A DNA stretch of 6,506 nt from Gammaproteobacteria bacterium (GCA_009840715.1 VXNE01000699.1:1-6506), one strand, 5' to 3'. Counted from the stretch's first letter, positions 1 to 5,920 are shown. Numbers and translations are program-made. Notes: a model not told the origin generated them from the sequence alone.

Positions 1-1
1 G

Positions 2-421
2 GGGATCTGGGTGTTGTTGGGCGCCGACAGCGTCGGCATCCGCATGCGGGAGAGCCAGAAGCTCCTGGCGTACGGCTTCCGCTACTTCGAGACCCGCGAG
101 CTGTACGATCCGGGTACGCCCCTCAAGGTTGCGGAGGTCTGGTACGGGGAGTCCGACACGGTGGCGATGGGCGTCCCCGAGTCGGTCGTCGTCACGATTC
201 CGCGGGGGCGCTACGACGATCTCGAGGCGACGCTCGATCTCCCCCGCGCGATCGAGGCGCCGGTGACGGTCGGCCAGGAACTGGGAGAACTGCGCGTCAG
301 CCTCGACGACCGGTTGGTGGTGAGGACGCCGCTGGTGGCCCGGGAAGCGGTAGCCGAAGCCGGTTTCTTCTCCCGCTTCTTCGAGGGCATCGCGATCTTC
401 TTCCGGGAACTCGTGACGTGA
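2..421 (+). CDS. dacA: D-alanyl-D-alanine carboxypeptidase (PBP5/6 type, DacA/DacC), 3' part only
   Basis: This low-molecular-weight penicillin-binding protein removes the terminal D-Ala from peptidoglycan pentapeptides at the periplasmic face of the inner membrane. Only the last 139 codons are present; the frame is open to the left edge, so the SxxK, SxN and KTG motifs lie outside the window. Visible are the end of the peptidase S11 domain (LLGADS, then a helix with QKLLAYGFRYFET, like the enteric GADS...ARKLL...FTT stretch) and the beta-rich C-terminal PBP5 domain (VWYGESDTV, VTIPRGRYDDL, PVTVGQELGEL, TPLVA). The protein ends in an aromatic, amphipathic segment (FFSRFFEGIAIFFREL), as expected for the membrane-anchoring helix of DacA. 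Its TGA overlaps the lipB start as GTGA. In enterics and pseudomonads dacA or dacC also lies near lipB, but with ybeD between. The choice of symbol among dacA, dacC and dacD is by context. Confidence 0.9.
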   Translation, partial: GIWVLLGADSVGIRMRESQKLLAYGFRYFETRELYDPGTPLKVAEVWYGESDTVAMGVPESVVVTIPRGRYDDLEATLDLPRAIEAPVTVGQELGELRVSLDDRLVVRTPLVAREAVAEAGFFSRFFEGIAIFFRELVT

Positions 422-1104
422 GGACTCCGGCCGGGTGTCTTCGCACGCTCGTGCTCCGGGACCTCGGCCGAACCGACTACGCCACCACGTACGCGGCCAT
501 GCGTACTTTCACGAACGCCCGCGACGGCCGGACCGGCGACGAACTGTGGCTCACCGAACACGATCCGGTCTTCACCCAGGGGCAGGCCGGCAGGGAAGAG
601 CATGTGCTGACCCCCGGCACCATCCCCGTGATCCGGACGGATCGGGGCGGACAGGTCACCTACCACGGTCCCGGTCAGGTCGTCGCCTACGTCCTGTTCG
701 ACGTGCGCCGCCTGGGGCTCGGTGTCCGCGGCCTGGTGGCGGGGATCGAAGACGCCATGATCGCGACGCTCGCGGCGTTCGGTATCGAGGCCGAAGCCCG
801 TCCGGACGCTCGCGGCGTGTATGTCCACGGCGCCAAGATCGGCGCCCTGGGCCTGCGCATCCGGCGCGGCCGGTCCTATCATGGCCTTGCGCTCAACGTG
901 GCGATGGACCTCGAGCCGTTCGGGCGCATCGACCCGTGCGGCCTGCGCGGCATCGCCGTCACGCAGGTCGCCGACCGGGGCGGCCCGGCGGACATGGACG
1001 TGGTCCGGGAGCGACTGGCGGGTGACCTGGCGCGGTCGTTCGGCTTCGACCGGATCAGCCGCGGGTGCCGCACGTCGGACAGCGCGGGTTTCTCGGCAGC
1101 CTGA
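418..1104 (+). CDS. lipB: Octanoyltransferase LipB (lipoate-protein ligase B)
   Basis: LipB moves the octanoyl group from octanoyl-ACP to the lipoyl-domain lysine of E2 subunits and GcvH in the cytoplasm, the first step of endogenous lipoylation before LipA. The 228-residue product carries the family signature RGGQVTYHGPGQ (residues 76-87), the GAKIGALGLR segment with catalytic Lys140, SYHGLALNV, and the DPCGLRG motif with catalytic Cys174. All expected active-site residues are present. The GTG start at 418 is chosen because it overlaps the dacA stop as GTGA and has a GGGA at 405-408, nine bases upstream; GTG at 451 is an alternative. The recognisable family ends near residue 211. The last 17 or so residues (ISRGCRTSDSAGFSAA) look like an extra tail and lie antisense to the end of moeB. 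lipA does not follow. Confidence 0.96.
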   Translation: MRTPAGCLRTLVLRDLGRTDYATTYAAMRTFTNARDGRTGDELWLTEHDPVFTQGQAGREEHVLTPGTIPVIRTDRGGQVTYHGPGQVVAYVLFDVRRLGLGVRGLVAGIEDAMIATLAAFGIEAEARPDARGVYVHGAKIGALGLRIRRGRSYHGLALNVAMDLEPFGRIDPCGLRGIAVTQVADRGGPADMDVVRERLAGDLARSFGFDRISRGCRTSDSAGFSAA

Positions 1105-1804
1105 ACTTGCGCCACTCCATCCGCTTGGCATCCAGGTACAGCACGTGGCCGACGAGCGGCTCGCCGACACCGGCGATCAGCTTGACGGCCTCCATGGCCT
1201 GGACTGTCCCCACGATGCCCACCAGGGGGGCGATGACGCCGTTCTCGGCGCAGTTCAGGGCCTCGTCGCCGACGTCGTCGTAGAGGCACCGGTAGCACGG
1301 GGACTCCGCGTTCCGGGAGTCGAACACCGCCACCTGTCCTTCCATGCGGATGGCGGCTCCGGACACGAGGGGGGTCCGGGTCGCCACGCACGCCTCGTTG
1401 ATGGCGACCCGCGTGGCCATGTTGTCGGTGGCGTCGAGCACCAGGTCGGCCTCCTCCACCGCGGCGGTGAGCGAATTGCCCTCGAGCCGACGCTCGACCG
1501 GACACACCGCCACGGTGGAGTTCAACGCCGCGACGCGCTCCGCGGCCGACTGGACCTTCGACCGGCCCACGGTAGCCTCGCCATGGGCGATCTGGCGTTG
1601 CAGGTTGGAGAGGTCGACGACGTCGTCGTCCGCCAGGGTGAGCCGGCCGATGCCGCTGGCTGCGAGGTACATCGCCGCCGGGGATCCGAGACCGCCGATC
1701 CCGACGATCAGGACGTGAGACGCGAGCAGCCGCTCCTGCCCGGCCACGTCGAAGTCCGGCAGCATGATCTGGCGGCTGTAGCGCAGCAGGTCGGAATCGT
1801 TCAC
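1055..1804 (-). CDS. moeB: MoeB/ThiF-family adenylyltransferase (E1-like sulfur-carrier activating enzyme)
   Basis: The family adenylates the C-terminal glycine of a small sulfur carrier (MoaD for molybdopterin, ThiS for thiamine) so that sulfur can be loaded. The product has 249 residues, the usual MoeB length, without a rhodanese extension. Visible are RYSRQIMLPDF (8-18), the nucleotide-binding loop GIGGLGSPAA (35-44), the DLSNLQRQ stretch (64-71), LDATDN with the conserved Asp127 (123-128), SGAAIRMEGQ (148-157), a zinc site made of Cys170/Cys173 and Cys242/Cys245, and Cys185 before ENGVIAPLVG. GTG at 1804 is preferred: it overlaps the prmC stop (GTGA), has AAGG eight bases upstream, and begins right where family homology begins. 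Longer in-frame starts lie inside prmC. moeB after prmC is a known Pseudomonas arrangement, which favours MoeB over ThiF, but sequence alone does not fix the partner. Confidence 0.92.
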   Translation of the reverse strand: MNDSDLLRYSRQIMLPDFDVAGQERLLASHVLIVGIGGLGSPAAMYLAASGIGRLTLADDDVVDLSNLQRQIAHGEATVGRSKVQSAAERVAALNSTVAVCPVERRLEGNSLTAAVEEADLVLDATDNMATRVAINEACVATRTPLVSGAAIRMEGQVAVFDSRNAESPCYRCLYDDVGDEALNCAENGVIAPLVGIVGTVQAMEAVKLIAGVGEPLVGHVLYLDAKRMEWRKFRLPRNPRCPTCGTRG

Positions 1805-2700
1805 GGCGGCAGCCTTGTTTCCCGGTACGGCATGGCGGAATGGGTATGGGGCATACGCCCGCAAGTGACCCGAGGGCTTCCCGCCAGGTCCGGCATCGTC
1901 TCGACATCCTCGAAGCCATGCGCGAGGAACAGCTCCCGTACCGGCGCCTGCTGGTCGTGACCGTGCTCGACGCACAGCCAGCCGCCGCGGACGAGGTGTT
2001 TCGGCGCTGCCGGCACAATGCGACGTAGCGCGGCGAGGCCGTCCGCACCCGCGACGAGGGCGTCGCGCGGCTCGAACCGCAGTCCGTCCCCCATCAGGTG
2101 GGGGTCAGCGTCCGGGACGTAGGGCGGATTCGCGACGACCACATCGAAGCGCTCGTTCCGCCGGAAGGCCGAGAACCAGTCGGAGTGCCGGAAGGCCGCG
2201 GTCAGCCCCAGTCGCGCCGCGTTTTCCCGCGCGACGCGGATGCAGCCGGCATCGCGGTCCACGCCCACGACCCGGGCGTGCGGACGAGACGCAGCCACCG
2301 CGAGGGCGATGGCCCCGGACCCCGTCCCGAGATCGAGGACCGTCGCGTGGTCCGCGACACGCGTGAGGGCAGCCTCGACGAGGCATTCCGTCTCGGGTCG
2401 CGGGACAAGGACGCGGGCATCCACCCGCAGCGTCAGGCTCCAGAACTCGCGCCAGCCCACGATGTAGGCCAGGGGCTCGCCACGCTGCCGCCTGCGGACC
2501 AGACCGGTCAGGCGCCGGGCCTGCTTGGCGGACACCGGGCGTTCGGGAAAGGCGTACAGCGTCCCCCGCGAACACCCGACCGCGTGGGCGGTCAGGACTT
2601 CCGCGTCCAGGCGGTCCAGCGCGCCGCGTGCGGTGTCGAGAGCGGCGCCCAGCGTTCCCGGGTGGACGTCGGACGAGCCCGCCGTTGCCGGCGGAGTCAT
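1801..2700 (-). CDS. prmC: Peptide chain release factor N5-glutamine methyltransferase PrmC (HemK)
   Basis: PrmC uses S-adenosylmethionine to methylate the glutamine of the GGQ motif in RF1 and RF2, which is needed for efficient peptide release. The 299-residue product has the N-terminal helical substrate-binding domain (about 1-85, ending GEPLAYIVGWREFW), IPRPETECLVE-like VPRPETECLVE (99-109), SAM motif I VLDLGTGSGA (121-130), VDRD (147-150) and the catalytic NPPY (191-194). The family normally ends near VTCGR (278-282); the 17 residues after that, rich in proline, histidine and arginine, are an unusual tail that runs to the start of moeB. Its ATG overlaps the stop of prfA, its own substrate gene, as ATGA, with a strong GGAGG seven bases upstream. 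The old name HemK reflects only its position beside hemA. Confidence 0.97.
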   Translation of the reverse strand: MTPPATAGSSDVHPGTLGAALDTARGALDRLDAEVLTAHAVGCSRGTLYAFPERPVSAKQARRLTGLVRRRQRGEPLAYIVGWREFWSLTLRVDARVLVPRPETECLVEAALTRVADHATVLDLGTGSGAIALAVAASRPHARVVGVDRDAGCIRVARENAARLGLTAAFRHSDWFSAFRRNERFDVVVANPPYVPDADPHLMGDGLRFEPRDALVAGADGLAALRRIVPAAPKHLVRGGWLCVEHGHDQQAPVRELFLAHGFEDVETMPDLAGSPRVTCGRMPHTHSAMPYRETRLPP

Positions 2701-3791
2701 GCGCCTCCCTCCGCCAGCGCGGCGAGCTGGTCGGCCTGGTGTTCCTGTGAGAGCGGGTCCACGAGCACGTCGAGGTCACCGTCGAGGATCTCGTCGAGCC
2801 GGTAGAGCACCAGGTTGATGCGGTGATCGGTCACGCGCCGTTCCGAGAAGTTGTAGGTGCGGATGCGTTCGGACCGGTCGCCGGAGCCCACGAGGTCGCG
2901 CCGGGTGGCGTCCCGCTCCGCCTGGCGCTCGGCGCGGGCCTGGTCGAGCAGCTTCGCCTGCAGATGGGCGAGCGCGCGCGCCCGGTTCTTGTGCTGGGAG
3001 CGTTCGTCCTGGCATTCGACGACGATGCCGGTCGGCAGGTGCGTCAGTCGTACCGCGGAGTCCGTCTTGTTGACGTGCTGCCCGCCGGCGCCGGAGGCGC
3101 GGAAGGTGTCGACCCGCAGGTCCTTCGGGTCGATCTCGACGGACTCGATGTCGGCCTGTTCGGGGAGCACGGCCACGGTGCAGGCGGAGGTGTGGATACG
3201 TCCCTGCGACTCCGTCTGCGGGACGCGCTGTACCCGGTGCGCCCCGGACTCGAACTTGAGGTGGCGAAACACGTTCCTGCCGACGACGCGCGCGATGACC
3301 TCCTTGTAGCCGCCGTGCTCTCCGGGGCGCTCGCTCAAGGGTTCCAGGCGCCATCCCCGCTGTTCGGCATAGCGTCCGTACATCCGGAACAGGTCGCCGG
3401 CGAACAGGGCCGCCTCGTCGCCACCCGTGCCGGCACGGATCTCGAGAAACGCATTGTTCCGGTCGTCGGAGTCCCTGGGAATCAGGAACCGGGTCAGTTC
3501 CGTCTCCGCCTGCTCGACCGCCGGGCGCAGTTCCTCGGCGTCCGTGCGGGCGATGGCGCGCAGCTCGGTGTCGTCGTCGTCGAGCAGTTCCTCGGCGGCC
3601 GCGAGGTCCGCCGTCCTGCGCTTCAGGTCCGCGTAGGCGTTCATGACGGGCACGAGTTCCGAGAACTCCTTCATGAGGCTCGCGTAGCGCGTCCGGTCCG
3701 CCACCACTTCCGGGTCGGAGAGGAGCATCGACAGCTCCTCGTGGCGCTGGCCCAGGTCGTCGAGCTTGCCGAGCACCGAGGCGGGCAGCAC
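2697..3791 (-). CDS. prfA: Peptide chain release factor 1 (RF1)
   Basis: RF1 reads UAA and UAG in the ribosomal A site and triggers hydrolysis of peptidyl-tRNA. The product has 364 residues, near the usual 360. The N-terminal helical domain (1-110) precedes the acidic AGTGGDEAALF segment (120-130). The stop-codon-reading tripeptide is PQT (191-193), which fits the RF1 PxT form and rules out RF2 (SPF). The catalytic GGQ is at 236-238 within SGAGGQHVN; ECQDERSQHKN and the NFSERRVTDHRI stretch follow. The GTG start at 3791 is supported by the alignment of its first residues with known RF1 and by GGAG six bases upstream. Only three bases separate it from the hemA stop. There is no frameshift site, as expected for prfA rather than prfB. 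Confidence 0.98.
   Translation of the reverse strand: MLPASVLGKLDDLGQRHEELSMLLSDPEVVADRTRYASLMKEFSELVPVMNAYADLKRRTADLAAAEELLDDDDTELRAIARTDAEELRPAVEQAETELTRFLIPRDSDDRNNAFLEIRAGTGGDEAALFAGDLFRMYGRYAEQRGWRLEPLSERPGEHGGYKEVIARVVGRNVFRHLKFESGAHRVQRVPQTESQGRIHTSACTVAVLPEQADIESVEIDPKDLRVDTFRASGAGGQHVNKTDSAVRLTHLPTGIVVECQDERSQHKNRARALAHLQAKLLDQARAERQAERDATRRDLVGSGDRSERIRTYNFSERRVTDHRINLVLYRLDEILDGDLDVLVDPLSQEHQADQLAALAEGGA
2708..2712 (-). promoter_or_regulatory. Ribosome binding site of prmC, inside the end of prfA
   Basis: GGAGG on the minus strand lies seven bases before the prmC ATG. The same bases encode the Glu-Gly-Gly-Ala tail of RF1. Together with the ATGA overlap this supports re-initiation or direct initiation of prmC and fixes its start. 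Confidence 0.75.
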
Positions 3792-3794
3792 GGG

Positions 3795-5042
3795 TTACTC
3801 CAGTCCGTAGAGCGCCCGCAGCGATTCGAGGAAATCCGCGCGCTGGTCGACGCTCGCGTCACGGATGGCGACGGTGGGGTCGTGGATGAGCTTGTTGGTC
3901 AACTCGTGGGCGAGGCGCTCCATCACCTCTGCAGAATCCTGGCCGTTGTCGAGCCGCTGGCGCGCGCGGTCCAGGGCTTCCTGGCGGATGCCGTCGGCGC
4001 GTCGCCGGAACTGCTGCACGAGACCGCGGTTGTCCCGCAGCACGCGCGCCCGCTCATAGTGCGCGACCCCCTTGTCGATGAGCGTTTCCGCCTGTAGTGC
4101 GGCGTGACGCCGGGCGGTGGCGTTCTCCTCGACGATCAGGGCCAGGTCGTCGACGGAGTGCAGGAAGACCCCGTCGATATCCCCCGCCGCGGGCTCGATG
4201 TCCCGTGGCACGGCGATGTCCACCAGGAACAGGGGCCGCGTGCGCCCGAGCATGGCGCGTTCCACCATGGACGCGCTGACGATGTGCTCGGCGGCGTCCG
4301 TCGAACTGATCACCAGGTCATAGTCCGCAAGCCGCCGGCGCAGTTCACTCAGCCCCATGGCGTGGGCGCCCATCTCTTGGGCCAACTCCTCGGCGCGCGC
4401 GAGCGTTCGGTTGGCGATCCCGATCTCGCGCACGCCGGCGCGCGCGAGGTGACGGGCAACGAGTTCGATGGTCTCTCCGGCGCCGATCAGGAGCGCCTTC
4501 GCGGCGCCCAGGTCGATGACCTGCCGGGCCATCGTGACGGCGACGTAGGCGATGGAAACGGGGTTCTTGCCGATGGCCGTATCGGTGCGCACGCGCTTCG
4601 CTGCGTACAGCGCGCCCTGCGAGAGGAGGGTCAGCTCCGGTCCCAGCGTGCCGGTCCCCCGGGCGATATCGTATGCGGCCTTCACCTGGCCCATGATCTG
4701 CGGTTCCCCAAGGACCTGGGAGTCGAGGCCGGACGCCACCCGCATCAGGTGGCGGGCGGCGTCCTCGTCCCAGAGCACGTACGCCGTGTCCTCGAGATCG
4801 CGCTTGCCGATCGCGCGGTGGCCCGCGACCCAATCCGCCACCGGCGCCTCGTCGCGAGCTTCGAGGGCACAGTAGATTTCGGTCCGGTTGCAGGTCGAGA
4901 GGATCGCCGCTTCGGACACGCCGTCGAGATCCTGCCGCAACTCCGCAAGCGCCTCGCCCAACTCGTCGGGCGGGAACGCGAGACGTTCCCGGATGTCGAT
5001 GGCGGCCGTGCGAAAACTGACGCCGTAAGCCAGTAAGGGCAT
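3795..5042 (-). CDS. hemA: Glutamyl-tRNA reductase
   Basis: HemA reduces the glutamate on glutamyl-tRNA(Glu) with NADPH to glutamate-1-semialdehyde, the first committed step of C5 tetrapyrrole synthesis. The product has 415 residues, close to the enteric 418. The N-terminal catalytic domain opens MPLLAYGVSFRTA and has LSTCNRTEIY with the catalytic Cys51; the conserved GLDSQVLGEPQIMGQVKAAY lies at 105-124. The NADPH domain has GAGETIELVARHL (187-199), and VDIAVPRD follows. A helical dimerisation domain fills the C-terminus, ending YGLE. The ATG at 5042 matches the family start; the frame stays open upstream to 5138 but that part shows no homology. No clear Shine-Dalgarno precedes the ATG. The residue matching the haem-linked Cys170 of Salmonella HemA is Val169, so haem-dependent turnover may work differently here. 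hemA is the first gene of the hemA-prfA-prmC-moeB run. Confidence 0.98.
   Translation of the reverse strand: MPLLAYGVSFRTAAIDIRERLAFPPDELGEALAELRQDLDGVSEAAILSTCNRTEIYCALEARDEAPVADWVAGHRAIGKRDLEDTAYVLWDEDAARHLMRVASGLDSQVLGEPQIMGQVKAAYDIARGTGTLGPELTLLSQGALYAAKRVRTDTAIGKNPVSIAYVAVTMARQVIDLGAAKALLIGAGETIELVARHLARAGVREIGIANRTLARAEELAQEMGAHAMGLSELRRRLADYDLVISSTDAAEHIVSASMVERAMLGRTRPLFLVDIAVPRDIEPAAGDIDGVFLHSVDDLALIVEENATARRHAALQAETLIDKGVAHYERARVLRDNRGLVQQFRRRADGIRQEALDRARQRLDNGQDSAEVMERLAHELTNKLIHDPTVAIRDASVDQRADFLESLRALYGLE
3798..3801 (-). promoter_or_regulatory. Ribosome binding site of prfA, in the last codons of hemA
   Basis: GGAG on the minus strand sits six bases before the prfA GTG and overlaps the final Leu-Glu codons of hemA, just before its TAA. 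It decides for GTG at 3791 as the prfA start. Confidence 0.65.
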
Positions 5043-5083
5043 GGACTCGAAGGATGGTGTCGCCCGGCGGGCGATGGAGCGCA

Positions 5084-5092
5084 ATAATATCA
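5084..5092 (-). promoter_or_regulatory. Candidate extended -10 promoter of the hemA operon
   Basis: On the minus strand the bases read TGATATTAT, an extended -10 (TGn) followed by TATTAT, one mismatch from TATAAT. No good -35 hexamer is seen about 17 bases upstream, which is tolerated in extended -10 promoters. Transcription would start near 5077, giving a leader of about 35 bases. This is the only AT-rich stretch in the divergent region. The same bases read TAATAT on the plus strand and could also serve lolB. Confidence 0.45.
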
Positions 5093-5101
5093 GAACGTTG
5101 T

Positions 5102-5737
5102 GTGACGCCCGACGTGTTTGACCCGCCATCGCCCGCATTTCCGCGATCCCCCGTAGCCTTGGGCGGGGTCGTCTCCGTATTGCTCGTGGCCTGTGCGGCG
5201 GGCCTCGCCGTCGGCGGCTGCGTGTCCCGACCGACGCCCGGGGAAACCGGTCTCGAGTTTCGCCTGTCGGGCCGGATCGCCGTGGTCGCCGAAGAGGGCG
5301 CGGTCACCGCGAACTACGTCTGGCGGCAATACGCCGACGGTGTCGAGATCGATCTCTGGGGGCCGCTCGGCCAGGGCCGCACGCGGGTGGTGGGCGAAGG
5401 GTCGGCGTTGACGGTACACACGGCCGACGGCGCGCGCCTGGACGGCGAGGCCGCGCGGGCGCTGGTGCGCCGGGAGTTCGGCCTTGCGGCCCCGGTGGAG
5501 TTGCTGTCGAACTGGATCCTGGGGCGGCCGGCGCCCGACTGGCCGGCCGAGTCGCTGGGCGAGGGTTCCTTCTCGCAACTGGGCTGGCACGTGGCGCTGT
5601 CGGGCTTCCGGGACATCGCGGGCCGCCGTGTTCCCGGGCGGCTGGTCGCGTCGCGGGGAGCGCGCAGGGTGACGGTCCTCTGCCGTGAGTGGCATTTCGC
5701 CCGGCCGGGCGTGCGCCATCCGGCGGGGCAGAATTGA
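5102..5737 (+). CDS. lolB: Outer-membrane lipoprotein receptor LolB
   Basis: LolB is itself a lipoprotein of the outer membrane; it takes lipoproteins from periplasmic LolA and inserts them in the inner leaflet. From GTG 5102 the product has 211 residues. A hydrophobic segment (VALGGVVSVLLVACAAGLA) leads to a lipobox VGGC with the lipidated Cys at residue 40 (codon 5219-5221), leaving a mature chain of 172 residues. LolB features follow: FRLSGRIAVV, VEIDLWGPLGQGRTRV (with the PLG of the membrane-inserting loop), PVELLSNWILGRP, and a closing beta stretch GRLVASRGARRVTVLCREWHF. The start is uncertain: ATG 5054 and GTG 5114 are in frame and none has a convincing Shine-Dalgarno. ATG 5054 would put coding sequence across the hemA promoter, so I favour 5102 or 5114. 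Divergence from hemA is the usual gammaproteobacterial context, but ispE does not follow. Confidence 0.9.
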   Translation: MTPDVFDPPSPAFPRSPVALGGVVSVLLVACAAGLAVGGCVSRPTPGETGLEFRLSGRIAVVAEEGAVTANYVWRQYADGVEIDLWGPLGQGRTRVVGEGSALTVHTADGARLDGEAARALVRREFGLAAPVELLSNWILGRPAPDWPAESLGEGSFSQLGWHVALSGFRDIAGRRVPGRLVASRGARRVTVLCREWHFARPGVRHPAGQN

Positions 5738-5762
5738 CACCCTTCTACCCCGACGGGACAAT
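5734..5762 (+). promoter_or_regulatory. Stable-RNA type sigma-70 promoter for tRNA-Gln
   Basis: A perfect -35 hexamer TTGACA (5734-5739) is followed after 17 bases by GACAAT (5757-5762), which matches the -10 consensus at four of six positions. Transcription would start near 5769-5770, about 27 bases before the tRNA. The bases between the -10 and the start (ACGCGGC) are GC-rich, as in stringently controlled stable-RNA promoters; that regulation is inferred. The lolB stop codon TGA (5735-5737) lies inside the -35 box. Confidence 0.7.
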
Positions 5763-5774
5763 ACGCGGCCTTCC

Positions 5775-5789
5775 GGCAGGGCCACTGCC
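5775..5789 (+). other. Small hairpin in the tRNA-Gln leader
   Basis: GGCAG and CTGCC form a perfect five-base-pair stem with the loop GGCCA, ending seven bases before the mature tRNA 5' end. No T-run follows, so it is not a terminator. It may shape the RNase P or RNase E substrate, or be chance in GC-rich DNA. Confidence 0.3.
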
Positions 5790-5796
5790 AGAGCAT

Positions 5797-5871
5797 TGGG
5801 GTGTGGCCAAGCGGTAAGGCACTGGGTTTTGATCCCAGCATTCGCAGGTTCGAATCCTGCCACCCCAGCCA
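5797..5871 (+). tRNA. tRNA-Gln (anticodon TTG)
   Basis: The 75-base gene folds as a full cloverleaf. The acceptor stem TGGGGTG (5797-5803) pairs perfectly with CACCCCA (5861-5867); G5868 is the discriminator and CCA (5869-5871) is encoded. The anticodon stem CTGGG/CCCAG encloses TTTTGAT, with TTG at 5829-5831, reading CAA and by wobble CAG. The T stem GCAGG/CCTGC holds the loop TTCGAAT. The D-arm bases GCCAAGCGGTAAGGC and overall sequence closely resemble enteric tRNA-Gln(TTG), including the U1-A72 pair typical of glutamine tRNA. It lies between lolB and prs, as in Pseudomonas. Confidence 0.98.
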
Positions 5872-5916
5872 TCCACGGTGGGTCGCCGCCAAATTCGGAC
5901 ATCGCGTTTTTCCTTC

Positions 5917-5920
5917 AGGA
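5917..5920 (+). promoter_or_regulatory. Likely ribosome binding site of prs
   Basis: AGGA ends three bases before the prs ATG at 5924. The spacing is shorter than usual, but it is the only Shine-Dalgarno-like motif near this start, and the protein homology begins exactly at the ATG. Confidence 0.5.

Noticed and set aside
211..1170. A 319-codon minus-strand frame antisense to dacA and lipB
   Set aside because: Both opposite genes are clear by motif, and the translation shows no recognisable domain or start signal.
821..1960. A 379-codon plus-strand frame spanning lipB, moeB and the end of prmC
   Set aside because: It crosses three recognised genes in other frames or strands, its composition is shadow-like, and no domain is visible.
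1805..1975. A longer N-terminus for MoeB, 57 codons upstream of the chosen start
   Set aside because: The added residues lie inside prmC, resemble no MoeB or ThiF N-terminus, and the GTGA overlap with AAGG upstream explains the shorter start.
879..2048. A 389-codon minus-strand frame beside moeB and prmC
   Set aside because: It is out of frame with both real genes on the same strand and is dominated by Arg/Gly/Pro, typical of a frame-shifted GC-rich shadow.
2823..4097. A 424-codon open frame on the plus strand, antisense to prfA and the end of hemA
   Set aside because: Both opposite genes are unmistakable RF1 and HemA. Long antisense frames are expected in GC-rich DNA, and the translation (Val/Gly/Ala/Arg/Leu-rich, no known motif) looks like a mirror of the real codons.
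4104..5036. A 310-codon open frame on the plus strand, antisense to hemA
   Set aside because: It lies wholly inside a well-supported hemA, has no ribosome binding site or family motif, and is explained by codon bias on the other strand.
5797..5871. tRNA-Gln as a possible integration site (att) for a mobile element
   Set aside because: The downstream gene is prs, in its usual place, and no integrase, direct repeat of the tRNA 3' end or composition shift is seen in the window.
5904..5911. GCG plus five T as a possible terminator after tRNA-Gln
   Set aside because: No stable inverted repeat could be found just upstream of the T-run, so it does not meet the pattern of an intrinsic terminator.
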